A stretch of 64,000 nucleotides of DNA, taken from contig NC_079386.1 of assembly GCF_021018895.1 (NCBI RefSeq), positions 18,390,052 through 18,454,051 on the forward strand, read 5' to 3'. This document shows positions 1 to 11,789 of this stretch, piece after piece; position 1 is the first letter of the stretch, and each line of letters begins with the position of its first letter. The stretch comes from Seriola aureovittata. Lineage: Eukaryota > Chordata > Actinopteri > Carangiformes > Carangidae. Under the pieces are notes generated by a model. It searched no databases and was not told the origin of the DNA. It saw only the letters and a list, made by a program, of their open reading frames with translations. Both the position numbers and the translations under genes were made by a program.

Positions 1-346
1 AGCGGACGACTCAAATCTTACTGAATCTCCCTCAGAGGACGACCGTTCATTATTTATTTGTACAAGCTGGCCCCAGTGATTAGCTGGGACGAATCAAAGA
101 GACGCAGTCGTTAGGAAACATCAAGAGGCCCGCGACGGAAACACACACAGGATGATGCATCCACTCTCTTTTTTTGAAATCACACAGTGGTCTCAAAGGT
201 GTTTGCATAAAACTGAGTGACCCAAACATAAACCAAGGTTAATAACGCTCTCCTGGCTCAGCGGCCATTATTCTCAGTTTCCCTCTGAGCAGCAGAAACC
301 CTGCTCTCCGGGATCAAGCCGCGCTGCACTTTGGAGTGTTTTTCAG

Positions 347-432
347 AACAAAGCGGCGCCGCGGAGCCGAGTGCGGCGGCGATAAGAGGAGCTGAGGCGA
401 GTCAGGAATCCTTCTCTACTCTGGTTAATCCT
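347..432 (+). CDS. Candidate internal exon, unknown product
   Basis: An acceptor with a T-run (tttttcag) opens into a GC-rich block with many CpGs. One frame stays open and begins with 2 overhang bases: QSGAAEPSAAAIRGAEAS, then further residues to a possible donor (CCT|GTAGGT). The exon would be 86 bases and end in phase 0. The donor lacks the usual AG before GT, and the CpG cluster (about 306-410) could instead be part of a small promoter. No protein family is recognised. This is a prediction only, and chance is a real alternative. Confidence 0.15.
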
Positions 433-3400
433 GTAGGTTTAATAGTAATGTCAACTTTCCTCATTCAACCACTAATGCAAGGGTTTCTGAAGTCTAACAC
501 TTGGCCCACACTATCATGGAGTCAGCTAGCTCAGGGATGCAACTTGTGCTTTGTACATTATATCTGTTCATATTTTACAAGTATGCTAGTTGCTATTAGC
601 AGTTCCTGTCTGCGTTGTACCCATGGATGTAAGGATAGTTATCACTGGATTACTGTGATACTGAAGACAACTTAAAAAAGTGAGGATCCTCAGACAGGAT
701 CTGGCTTCGGTTTTTATGATTTTCTAAGAGGATTTACGGACGTTTATTCAAGACGGACATCAGAGGTTTCATCATCCTTTGAAAGTATAAACGTGCATCG
801 TATCTGCGTGTTCAGATTTGACACAGCTATGACGAGGAGTTTGGTTTTTGATGCAACCTGCAGCGATTGATTGCCAAGGTTTTAAGTTGCCTTAACTACA
901 TCTGTGAGCTGCGTTCATATCAGCAGCCAAACATGCACCTGCTCATTTCATCCCCCCGCCCTTCAGCCGCCGTCACAGCTCGCAAACCTCCGCTCTACTG
1001 TGGAAACATGACAAGGCCGTGGTTTGACAACAAATTAAGCGTCCAACTCGCTAATTCAATGCATAATTGATTGTCTAATTAACCGCCTTATTGACTCAAG
1101 CTGTTGCAATTAAAGAGGGAAGTACGTCCACACAGGTTCACACACAGCTAACTCACTTGAACCTGACGTGGTTTCAACAACCACAGTTCAAGCTAATGGA
1201 GCCAAGAGCAAGATTTCTATTGATTTCTGCTGAAATGGTCGTAGTAAACTGTTTCTGCACAGACTCCTGAATCAGCATCGTCTAACTGAGAAAGTCAATA
1301 ACAAACGACCCGATGATGGATTCAAGTGATGCAACATTACATGATTATTGCATCATAATCATCGAATCGATTGCATCATACTCATTGTATCTCATTGAGG
1401 TAATTAATCAGAGTTTTGTGAGTAAGCCACAGATATTTGTCACTTAAACACAAAACATATGGGCAGACACATGGAGCGATTGCTGGAACGCCGTCTAAAG
1501 AAACAGCAGTGTGAAAGTGGTTTCTCCCTGGTTAAAGTGCAGAGCATCAAAAGCTTCTGAAACTTAAATGTTTCATGAAAAGCTGAGGCTGCTACAAGTT
1601 CTATGCAAAAAAAAAAAACGTTTTAATACTTTAATAAGCTTTAGACAAAGACATTAAAACCCTGAAAACCTTATTTTTCTCAGTCAGGTTCTCAATATGA
1701 GTGATGACGTTCTTTTTTCACTGATTTTAAGTGGATGGGATTCATTTGGAAAAACGTTCTGTAAATTCAGCAAATAAAAAAGTGATAAATGCTGTGAGGT
1801 TGTTTATCCCGGGGGTTCCTGTGTAATTTTACTTTCCTTTATCTTGTAGAGCACCTGCTTGGTTTTCTACGGTTAGGTTTCCAGTCATGGTCTATCTCAG
1901 CTGTGCACGTCAGCAGGAAGCGTTGGCATCCGACATGCCTGACCTGTTTGCAGCCTGGTGCAACAGGAAGTGGAGCAAGGAGAAAAGAGTCAGACAGAGG
2001 CGACAACAGCTCTGTCAACCTGCGGCCTGCGGCGCTTTAACACAACGAGTCGCACCACGCCGCGAAGAGCCATTTACTTCTACTGTGGAGCGGAAAATGA
2101 AACTGCCCAAGCCGAACGGAAATCCAGGTCAACATCACATTAAAGGTCAGTTTTTTTTTTTTGTTTTTTTAAAGTAATGTGTCCGGGGGGAAAGATGACA
2201 GAGCAGCTGTTTGAACTTGATGTGGTAAAAAAGACAGCAGGGATCCGCCTGGTGACACCGCACACCTCTGCTGTTTAACACCGAGACGTCTCAGCGGACC
2301 AATCAGGGCCAGAGCAGCTCGTCCAGGGTCGAGCGAGTGTCTCCGATTCACGTTTAGTCGTCCCCAATCTGCAAATGGCAATCAATCACTGCTGCACCAC
2401 GAGTGACAGCTGAGCCTTTAGCTCGTTAAACGTGGCTTTGCTAACGCTTCACTGCGCTCGACCCGAGGCCACATGTCCACTTCACTGCACTTTAGTTCAG
2501 ACGCGAAGTTCACAGGAGGAAGAGATGAAAGGAGCAGAGAACGTAGAGATGACAGAGATACAAGCCGTTTCATCACTTGGACTATTTTCATATTACATTT
2601 GAAAATATGAATATATTCAACTTTATACATTTCTCTGTTTTCTTTTATGTTGTCTCCTGAAAGAATGATCATGATCTCTGTGTGACCGGGGTTAACTATT
2701 TCACACTGACTGTACCAACAGAGTTCATGCTCCAGACTCTCCTCATCACCGTCACCAGACAATAACAGGTGACGATCACATGGTCAGAATATAAAGGACG
2801 AACCGTACAAAGCTGTAAACCACATGAAAACTTCTTGTGAATGTTGCAGGATTTTGCCATGAAAAGCTACTGCTTCAGTCATTTTGTGTTTTTCTTTCTG
2901 ACTTTAACACAAGGGCAGCAGGAAACAAGACACAGGTGTAACACGTCAGGGTCTTAAACGCAAATAGAAATCCTGCGCCCAATCGGTCGCTTGTATTTTG
3001 TCTTTGTTCAATTATGAGCGAGACTAATGATGACGAAGACTTGATGATGCACAAGAAGTTTTTACATGGACATGTTTAAAGAAGATGTTGATACAAGTCA
3101 ACATGGTGACTGTCCATCTCCGTGTGGGTTTTGACGCTGATGTTCAGAGGCAGATTTCATCAACTAAAGTTTAAAGACATTTATAATATTTTCCAGACTT
3201 TGCAGAAAAATCTTGTGATTTGGCAAAAATGTTCAATTTCTGATGATTTCTGTTGCTTTAAAGATCTGGAACATTGTGTCCTTGTGGAAGTGTAAATCCT
3301 GTGTAAATCTACTCTTACATGTGTGATGATGTAACCACATCACTCCATCACCTTGAGGAAGAAGCTGACCTCTGACCCCTCAGTCTCGGAGCGACACGAC

Positions 3401-4602
3401 AGAACACAGAGCGAGTCAACATCCACGGCGCCGTCTCAGGATTAATGTTGTTAAGTCTTTTTTATGACCTACAGTACATGAGAACTAAAGGGGGAAGAGG
3501 TGCTGCAAATTTAATCAGACGGGGAAGCAGGGGCCCTGAATGCAGCACGCCAAGAGTCTGAATTACATTTCTACCCGAATAACTGATGGAGACATTGGTT
3601 CTAAATGTGAGAAAAACTGACCTCTGACCTCAAGATTCGAAGAAAAATATGAATTATTTAATTTGATCGATTCTGTTATTTTGGTAAACAAAACAAAAAT
3701 ATGACAAAGAAGCAAAAAAAAACTCCTTTTGTAAGCAGCTCACTCACCTTCAGTGCTTCAATTATTAAGACAAATCAGAGTGTGGAGAGAATAAAACAGA
3801 TTAAATATTTACAACTCTGTGAGGAGTTCATCCTCTGGGGCCGGACGATCCACTGTGAAATTCACCAACACCGTGGCTCCTTTTAATCATCGTCCTGTCA
3901 GTCGAGACGCTGAAGTCTGCAGCTCCACAGCAACACGGTGGAACAGCAGCGCCTCCACGTCGGTGTTGGGAGCGCCAGAAAAACCTCCAGGAGATCTCGT
4001 CAAATCCACACACCTCAACAGCAACAGCCTCTTTTAGCTCATAGGTTTGTTTCAGTTTCCTGCACTCTTATTGGCTGGTTCAGACAACAAGCTCTGATGA
4101 ACCGACTGTCCGCAACCTGCTGGGCAGAAGGAGAGGAAATACTGACATGATTGGACGATAAGGTTTCTGGATTTCTTTACAACCGAACCAAACCAGGTCT
4201 GTTTTAGTATAAGCAGCTAAAACATCATTGCTGAGGTTCTGAGTCTCCGTTGTGTTGTCGAGTGCAGTCGGCGCCAATCACATCTCGCTGTTGTTTTCAC
4301 ACTGTTCCACTGATCAATGGTCAAAACAAAAGCCACGAAGAAGAGGACTGGTATCAACTGAGACTCTTTAACTGTGACTCATGAACGTGCCGAGACAAGA
4401 GGAAGAAAATAACTGAGTTTTAAGATTAAAATCACTTCAAAAACTGTTCAATTCAAGGGAAAAACACGCAGAGTTTCAGTTTGCGTTGAGTCTGAATTCA
4501 CAGCTTCCTGTTTCAGGACTGAACATACAAAAGTCAGTTAACCTGTTGACTGCCAGTGTAAAGCACACGGCGTATTGTTGCTGAAACTCTGAGCTCTGTG
4601 TG

Positions 4603-4605
<3 letters not shown>
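433..4605. other. Gene-less unique DNA
   Basis: This is AT-rich sequence without long frames or simple repeats apart from short poly-A/T runs near 1608 and 2151. Around 1040-1130 lies a stretch rich in homeodomain-type ATTA/TAAT cores (ctaattaaccgcc and neighbours) that could be a regulatory element. I see no exon with good splice sites on either strand. Confidence 0.5.

Positions 4606-4635
<30 letters not shown>
4606..4635. repeat. (GA)n microsatellite
   Basis: An uninterrupted run of GA dinucleotides, about 15 units, in otherwise unique DNA. Confidence 0.97.
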
Positions 4636-4639
<4 letters not shown>

Positions 4640-4874
4640 TATGGTCAGATGAATGATTACTAAACATGTCGAGTCACATTCTTCACAACTGTTCTGCTCC
4701 AGTTAAACAGAGAACAGCAGGGAAGCAAGAGACAAAGAAACAGAGAGAGGAGAGTAGAGGGAAGTGGAGCAGCAGCTTTCCCAGCAAATCCCAGCAGCTC
4801 ATTAAACTTTGAGAAGAGACATAACTCTGCTGATTAAGAATTGATCGCGAACGAGACGTCACATTATTCATTAC

Positions 4875-4919
4875 CTTGTCAGCAGGAGTCACATCGCCTC
4901 GCTGGAAACCTTCTGCCAT
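4875..4919 (-). CDS. Candidate first or internal coding exon, unknown product
   Basis: On the minus strand an ATG at 4919 opens MAEGFQRGDVTPADK and runs straight into a good donor, AAG|GTAATG. The bases before the ATG are pyrimidine-rich and end in GGCAG, so the same block could be a 38-base internal exon (4875-4912) read in the same frame with 2 overhang bases. The peptide is hydrophilic and protein-like, but too short to assign. No partner exon is evident nearby. Confidence 0.3.
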
Positions 4920-4935
4920 AACAAGCAAAAGGCAA

Positions 4936-7900
4936 AGGGATGATTTAATTCCAAAAACACTGTGCGGCTGAAAAACTAATTTCTGATTTGTGACTAAAAG
5001 GATTTCTGTTGCTTGACAACCTGTGGACGCAGCTCCGGATTAATGGATTTTTATTTCATCTTCAGAGTATCAATGGTTTCAAAACACAAATTATTTAAAT
5101 GTCAGAGAGAAGCTGCGGGTTGGTGAGAAAAAATCTAATCAGCTAACAGTGAAATTAAAGTAATTATCTGTGACATTTTCACGTCGATTCATAAATAACA
5201 TATTTTTCCCTCGAGACTGAAAGATTTTAACACTCGGCGCCTGGCAGCTCTTTCCCAAAAAAGAATGTGACAATTTATTTACGGGGGTTTGTTCAGGATA
5301 AACCACAGAGGAAGAAGAACTGTTTGGATTGTTTTATTTTAGGATGGAGGAAATCACTGCAGCGATAGATAAGAAGTACTGAGCAGGAGGATTTACAGAT
5401 TTAAACTAGAACGGCTTTCAGCAGAGCGCCTACCTCCGACAACACCAACACATTTTGATCCCACCAGATCCAGATTATTACCTGGATCTGCACCAAACTG
5501 TGGAACGACCTCAACACCATAAATATGTCTAATTGACGAAAGTGGCGAAAAAATACCTTCTCACAAGAAAACCTCTTGCATCTGCCCCTTTAAGTGGATC
5601 TGCACCAACGTGTAACGGGTTCGTCATTGGCCCGTGAACCATCCGGCCGCCATGTTTGGTGCAAATCGTATCAGTACTTGTTGCGTAAACAGGTAAAAAG
5701 CAGGTGATAACATAGATCATGACAATACTCAGATTAGATTAGGTGGTAGGTTAGAGGTAGGTGGTATTAGAGGAATAGTCAACATACTGTTAACTAGTTA
5801 CCTGGTTAAGAGTCTCACAAAGGTCATATAAGTTTGAAGTCCTCTTTGAACATCGACACTATTTTCTGCTCGAGAAGATTTTTAAAATACTTGGATGAAG
5901 TTCATTTCTAATAGCTCATTAAATTTCAGTAAATAACTGTGTTTTTCAGTAAAAAAAAAAGAAAAAAGCCTGAAACCTTAATTAAGACAAAAGTCGTTCT
6001 GAAGTGTCACAGCTCTGAATAAAGTAAAGAACATGTTGGATCAGGAGCGTCCTCCCAAGAGAAAAGCACAGCGTCAGTGGTTTCAGCAAATCGCCCGAAA
6101 ACAAAACATTGCACTTTTAATGAGGGAGACGGTCAACATGTGATTGTTCGTATTGTAACCGTGACAACAAGGGTCTCTAAACCTCTATGAAATAATAACT
6201 CTTCCTCAAAAACTGAGATGTTTTTAATGACCTTAACTGAGGATTTATTTTAACCCAAACCTTACGAAGACGTGTTCGTTAACGTCTTCTTATTATTGTG
6301 AGAAAGGGTCAGATGATACGGGTTTTGCCTTTCTTTGCTCCTTCAGGTCACGGAAGGCGTCTTATCTTATTACAGATTGTATTTTGACATGACTGTTTAT
6401 GAATCATTGAATGACGCACAAACTGGCTGAAAAGAGAAACCTAAGAAAGAACAGGCGTCAGTCGCATCCATGTTGTTTGACTGACGGCTGCTCATCTGAG
6501 GAAATGATGCAGAAACACGACGACAACAAACCTAAACACCGCAGATTATCGCTTTAAATGGCTTTTGTGAGACGCAGCTCTGAACACTATCTTCAGTTCA
6601 ACCGCGTTCACCTTTTCGTCCAGGTGTACATCACTTCCTGATGAGACGGAGCGAATGAAAGGCGGCAGCTTTGGCTCTTCAGGTTGTGGGACCGCAAATC
6701 TCTGCTCGACACTCTGAGGCTCACAGTGTGAGGATTAGTGTCAGACTGATGATTACAGATGGACAGACAAGCTGCTGTCTGGCAACCCAGAGCCTCTTTG
6801 ATCTGTCCTGTCTCTCTCCAAGCACCGAAATTCATTTTAACAAGCATCAACTGTGAAAACTGGGCTCGACGGAGACAAACAAAAGAATCTCCCTGTGAGG
6901 TGATTCCAGGTGGTTTGACACTTTCATTCAAACAGCTGCTTATCAAACAGCTCATCTCCGTTCATCTGATTTTTAGGATTAACAGCCAAAACCTCTCTAG
7001 GTCTTAAGCATGCATTGAAAATCAATGCTCAATAAGAGCAGGAAGCAGACTACGTGATACCAGCCTGAAAACGGCCCGACAGACCCGGAGCATCGGGAAC
7101 CACAATGAGCGCCAGCTACAGCAGCTCGTGGCATTGTGCTAATTCTATAATTTACCTCTGACTGTCAGTTTAAAGGATAAAATCATTGCATGTGAAACAT
7201 TTATTTATACAGCAACTTTTTTAAGAAAGATCATCAAGACACATCAAGATCCCGTTCAGAAGTACATACAGATATAACGCAGAGAGCATAAATCCACCCG
7301 TCGCCACCCTGAAGGCATCGAATGTTATAGAAGGATCGTTATCACATGACCGCACACATTTCTATTTGATCCTTCAAACTGGACTTCCTGGTTTTTGATA
7401 AGATAAAAAACTAGCAACAAAAAATCTGAGCAGTTATTTTGCAGGATGTTGTTAGACAGACACAGTGGGCCTCTGTCTCAGTCGGGTGATCGTGGCAATA
7501 CAAGTTCAAACAATGGCTTTTAAACTCCAGAGGTCAGGTGGGTGCACTGCGACTCTGGGACGAGGCGGGACAGCAGCTCTCCTGCTGACGCCACCAGCTC
7601 AGCTTCAACACTTCAACACAACTTCCTGTCAAAATAACCTCAAGTCAAAAGTCCACTAACAGACGAGGCTAGTTTGTGCACACGCTAAGCTAGCTCTGTC
7701 TGTTACTTCAAACTGGACAAAACGTTCATGAGCTTTGTATTTGTAGCATCAGCTCCTGTCTTCACATTCTGCGTCTCTCTCGTTTCATTTAACAGCGTCC
7801 TTTCTGTCGGACTCTTTGGCTTCCTGTCGCCTCGGATATCTGCAGCTCGTAAAGACGATTATTTCCATTGATACGAGGAGAGAAACAGCTCCAGTTTTAG

Positions 7901-8129
7901 TTTCTCATTCAGTCCTTGAAGAGTCTCAGTGACAGACTGTGAATGAAATGACGCATATGAACAAGAACTGAAAAGTGGCGTCTGATGCAGAACATTCAGA
8001 GAAACGGGCTCGGCCTCCTTCTGCTCGCGCTCCGCGGGACGAGGACGAAAATAGAGGTGCCGCAACTGACGGGGACGTGAGATAATGGAGTTCTGAATAA
8101 ATCAGATGATGGTGATGTGAGGCTAAAGG

Positions 8130-8134
<5 letters not shown>
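4936..8134. other. Gene-less DNA with one interspersed repeat
   Basis: Apart from the repeat at 5424-5698, this is unique-looking sequence. The ORFs at 6.6-7.0 kb read through in overlapping frames on both strands and have no convincing splice sites or composition, so I see no gene here. Confidence 0.5.
5424..5698 (+). repeat. Interspersed fish repeat, 'CTGACAAAC' family, copy 1
   Basis: The block shares ordered segments with 23682-23935: 'ccagattattacctggatctgcacc', then 'cccctttaagtggatctgcacc', then 'ttggtgcaaatcgtatcag' and 'ttgcgtaa' (given here as short fragments of the match). This sequence is widespread in fish genomes. Here the copy is decayed and lacks the usual tail. Its transposon class cannot be decided from this window. 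Confidence 0.7.

Positions 8135-8164
<30 letters not shown>
8135..8164. repeat. (AG)n microsatellite
   Basis: A clean AG run of about 15 units, 110 bases left of a poly-T stretch at 8275-8294. Confidence 0.97.
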
Positions 8165-8166
<2 letters not shown>

Positions 8167-8274
8167 GCAGAGAAAGAGTGACGGAGGATCTGTGGATTCC
8201 TGTAAATACACGAGCATGTCTTACATCTCTGGGATTTACTCGACACTGAGTCAAACCGACGAGGACCTTTGGGG

Positions 8275-8294
8275 TTTTTTCTTTTTTTTTTTTT
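8275..8294. repeat. Poly-T tract
   Basis: Six T, one C, then 13 T. It could be a retroposon tail in minus orientation, but nothing beside it identifies one. Confidence 0.9.
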
Positions 8295-9323
8295 GGCTAA
8301 AAAAATAAACACAGCAGTGTCGTCCTGTGTTGTCAGGTAGAGTTACTGTTGTGCAGAACAGGTCGACGACCTCGAATGCTCCTGAACACGAGATACAGGC
8401 AATAAAAACCCAAGAGCTGCAGTTATTTTAATGGAATTATAATAATCTGACATTTTGGGATTCATTAGAAGATCAAAACTACATGTCGACTACATACAAT
8501 ACTTTAGAACTACATGAAATCATCTATATTTGGCCTGTATGGAACATGTTCCCTCTTTGTTTCCTGTCCCTCGTCACTATCCGTCCCAGCTGACGTTCCT
8601 CCGTTCAAGCTCGCCACAATACGACTGAAGTGGTACGTCCTATTGGCTTTGGGAATGCAGAGTTTAGTGGTCCGTCAGTTGTAGTTTAGTGGATCAGTGG
8701 TCTTTGGTTAAGGTCTGAGAAACACTTTAGAGCAGAAGCAGAAGAGGCGGTTCTCACGTCTCCCAAAACTTCACAGCTAATTTTCTAATTCATTTTGATA
8801 AATATAAACAATATGTTTGATTCGTTAATTGTTGAAAATCAAAAGTCTACAGAAACGCCTGACCTGAAACGTTAACAGCTGAGCGTTTGGCTCAGCATCG
8901 ATTGTTGTGAAATGCATTCTGGGATACTGTTGTGTTGTGCAGATTGAGCCCTCCGGGATGAAGTTTGGGATGTTTTGGGCTCGACTTGATGAGTCTTCCC
9001 TCAGTGACTAATAGGCTCAAGTATAACTTTGCTTTCCAGTGAGTGAATCCACACACACTCCGACACACAACTGAAGGTCTAATGTGCAGAGAGAGAAAAC
9101 AGGCGGAGAGATGCTCGATGTGAGGGCGCCGCGATCCCTCTGGGAGACGGAGCCGTCAAATAAACTCACAAACTAAACTCCCACAAACTGAGCTCAAACA
9201 TGAAGAACAAAACTACAAGTTCACATCAGCTGCTGTGTCTGATCAGTCTCACCACATGTGCATAAAGTGGATGAGAAGACGAAGTAATTCACATTTTCTT
9301 CTGCAGATTTTCTCAAAATTTGA
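8295..9323. other. Gene-less unique DNA
   Basis: I see nothing recognisable: no exon-like frame with splice sites, no tandem repeat and no familiar interspersed element. Confidence 0.5.
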
Positions 9324-9800
9324 TTAAAAGTTCCATATTTTCTTCTTCTTCTGTGTTTTATTTGAAGTTTTGATCAGTGTAGTTTTACATCTCCTCTCTC
9401 AGGCTTCTCTCTGGAGCTCTAGTAACAGCAGGTCTGTGAGCCAATCAGAAGAGAGGAGGCTCATACATACACTGGGTAAACAAACTGGCATTTAAAGGGT
9501 TAAAATCCTGAAAAGGATCGAATATTTGGTCGTTATGATCAGGACTGATGTTGGTTAAAAGATGTAACTCTGTGAAAGTGGAAAATAATATTAATATGTG
9601 ATATTTTTACTGCAGTTTTTTGATGCAGACAGTTTTGTCCTCTCAGGAAACTCAGTGTACGTGTTTTAAAAGCACGGCTGGTTTTAAGGCTCAGTTTCTG
9701 AATACAGGCTGTGTGCATTTCTCTGTGGACTGAGGCTTTGATACTTTCACAGTATTAATATAGAAGCTAGAGCTGATCTATAATCACACTACACATGGAC
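9324..9800 (+). mobile_element. TTAA-ended non-autonomous element, copy 1
   Basis: The left part begins TTAAAAGTTCCATATTTTCT, followed by 'gagccaatcagaagagagga', and the right part carries 'ggctttgatactttcacag' and 'gagctgatctataatcac'. The same blocks recur in the same order at 25286-25774 (most complete copy) and 15225-15450. The middle here differs from the 25.3-kb copy. No coding capacity is seen, consistent with a MITE-like element. Confidence 0.75.
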
Positions 9801-10343
9801 AGCAAATCAAACGTCAGTCAAAAGTGGGGCAGGAGAGCTGTGATCAGGTGAGCGGAGAACACCTGTGTGGGTGGACTGTGATAACAATCAGGTGAACGTG
9901 GTCTCTGTCTTCTGCTCAGCGTTGCATGAAATGTTAATATACTACAGATGCTAATTCTGGACTTCAAATCTTTGTACAAAACAAATAAATAAACAAAAGA
10001 AAAGAGAAAACAGCAGCCCGGAGGGAAAACGTTCAAACTACAAATAAAACTAAAAGAGAACGAGACAAAAAAGCAACATTGTAAAAATAAAGAAGGTTTT
10101 CTGGGGAAAATGAATTTGGATGAAGCAGCAGGAAGAAATGGAGGAGCGTCAGGGAAAGAGAGAGGGATCAAAGAGGGGGACAGAAAAAGAGACGACAAGA
10201 AAGAGAAGGAGGGAAAACGAACAAGAGAAGACGGATGTTTTACAAGCAGCAGTTTAGAGAGGAAGAGCTCGACAAGTGCAACTGCTGAGAGGGAGAGAGA
10301 GCGGGGGGGGGTTATGATGCAGGAGCGCAAACAGCGAGAGAGT

Positions 10344-10345
<2 letters not shown>
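9801..10345. other. Gene-less purine-rich DNA
   Basis: From about 9960 the plus strand becomes A- and G-rich (many aaag, gagag and gaag words). This produces a spurious 192-residue minus-strand frame rich in S, L and F. There is no coding evidence. Confidence 0.7.

Positions 10346-10389
<44 letters not shown>
10346..10389. repeat. (CA)n microsatellite
   Basis: About 22 CA units directly after a short GAGAG-rich stretch. Confidence 0.97.
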
Positions 10390-10391
<2 letters not shown>

Positions 10392-10481
10392 CTCATCTCC
10401 AGAACTCATTAAACCTTCACCTCTGACCTCTGCCTGTTAGAATGTATGTCGTGTTATGAAAAAATAATGACGAGTGTGTAT

Positions 10482-10486
<5 letters not shown>

Positions 10487-10549
<63 letters not shown>
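10487..10549. repeat. (TG)n microsatellite
   Basis: About 31 perfect TG units. It faces the (CA)n at 10346-10389 across about 97 bases, so the two can pair as an inverted repeat. Confidence 0.97.
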
Positions 10550-10556
<7 letters not shown>

Positions 10557-10642
10557 CTCTCCATAATGAGTCGATATATTTGGACTTATTAAACACTGAA
10601 GCAGAGCCAGTGGCCATATGGCTAATAGAGCACTGATAGCAG

Positions 10643-10644
<2 letters not shown>

Positions 10645-10688
<44 letters not shown>

Positions 10689-10702
10689 CGTGCGTGCGTG
10701 TG
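10645..10702. repeat. (TG)n/(TGCG)n compound microsatellite
   Basis: A TG run ends in alternating TGCG units. Strict purine-pyrimidine alternation makes it prone to left-handed DNA. Confidence 0.96.
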
Positions 10703-10796
10703 TTAGGCAGATGAACACATTATGTTACGGCTGAATGTTCTGACCAAGTCGTTTGCAACTTCAACAATAATGTCAGCTTTAATTAATTCCCCTGAT

Positions 10797-10820
10797 AGAG
10801 AGAGAGAGAGAGAGAGAGAA
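10797..10820. repeat. (AG)n microsatellite
   Basis: A short AG run abutting the left end of the Tc1/mariner fossil. Confidence 0.95.
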
Positions 10821-11070
10821 AACATACATGAAATGGCCAAAAGTATGTGGACAACCCTGTGCACATGCTTTAGTCTACCTGTGGTGCTGAGCTGAAAGGA
10901 AGCCAGGTGTGAGCGCTGCAGCTGGATCCCTGTGGAGAGGGTCACTGTGCGTCCACAGGTCCAACATGGACGTGAAGCAGCGGGAAGAGACGAGGCTGCC
11001 ACTTACTTCATCGTTAAGTTCAAGTGCAAGTAAATGTCATGAATAAACGCAGAACGATAACATGACGTGT

Positions 11071-11120
11071 CACATTACATTCATGTAGCAGACGCTCTCC
11101 TTCCAAAGCCACAGTGATGA
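11071..11120 (+). repeat. Fish interspersed motif 'AGCAGACGCTY...CCAAAG'
   Basis: The stretch 'catgtagcagacgctctcc' followed by 'ttccaaagccacagtg' is a decayed form of a motif that is very common in fish genomes. A better copy of its core lies at 17971-18015. Here it is nested in the Tc1/mariner fossil. Confidence 0.6.
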
Positions 11121-11237
11121 ATATGTGATATGGATTAAAAATGAATTGGGGACTTTGCGTTGTACTGTGTTCAAGAGTTAATTAAAGGGCAACACAGAAA
11201 GTAGCAGCGATTGAGTAACTGGAGTTAATGTGCGTTT

Positions 11238-11285
11238 CCCCCCCACCCCCCCACCCCACCCCTCCGCCACCCCCACCCCCTCCCT
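11238..11285. repeat. C-rich tract, G-quadruplex-prone on minus strand
   Basis: Runs of four to eight C separated by A or T or short spacers. The minus strand has more than four G-runs, enough for a G-quadruplex. Confidence 0.85.
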
Positions 11286-11400
11286 GCAGCGGGTTGAAAA
11301 CACCAGGCGAGTGGAGGCTGTTATAACGGCATATCATTGTTTTACAGTGCCTTAGAATTACTCTAACCAGGTGTCCACATACTTTTGGCCATGAAGTGCA

Positions 11401-11789
11401 GCGCGGGAGGAAAGGAAAGTAAAGAAGTAAGAAGAAGAGGAGAATCAGAAATGGAACAAAAGCAGAGAGGAGGAAGAGAAGTGGAGAGAGGGAGGACAGA
11501 AGCTGGCGAGCGAGTGAAAGGTGTGCGCTGTGATAACGAGCTGACAAGTCGTACAGTATGAAACTGACCTCTTAATTAAACTGCAAACCTCGTTTCATCC
11601 TCGCTGTCGCGGCGAGCGCGGCGTTACATCATGTCAAACGCCACAGAGCAACACGCAGACAACATGAATTAAACTGTACACGGCGTAATGAAGGAAATAT
11701 GAATAAATAGAACTGGACGATGAATAAAACGCGGCGTTATGTAAAACGGATTATACAACACAGGAAATACGTTTATCTGGTGACAATTG
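11401..11789. other. Gene-less DNA
   Basis: Purine-rich to about 11520, then unique with a short CpG-rich patch (ctcgctgtcgcggcgagcgc) near 11600. That patch contains the hairpin-forming cgctgtcgcggcg. No frame of note. Confidence 0.5.

Larger units (their letters stand above)
10826..11400 (+). mobile_element. Tc1/mariner-type element, internally deleted and decayed
   Basis: The ends are inverted copies: 'atggccaaaagtatgtggac' at 10833-10852 and 'gtccacatacttttggccat' at 11373-11392. This terminal motif is well known in fish Tc1-like elements. Near the right end, 11306-11330 reads RRVEAVI in one frame, which resembles the last residues of the usual transposase. The element is far shorter than an autonomous copy and has no intact frame. 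A separate repeat motif (11071-11120) and a C-rich tract sit inside it. Confidence 0.8.

Noticed and set aside
3745..3790. Perfect minus donor AAG|GTGAGT at 3746-3751
   Set aside because: No acceptor or open frame of useful length precedes it.
9818..10396. 192-residue minus frame
   Set aside because: Purine-rich plus strand plus a CA repeat; composition S/L/F/C-V only.
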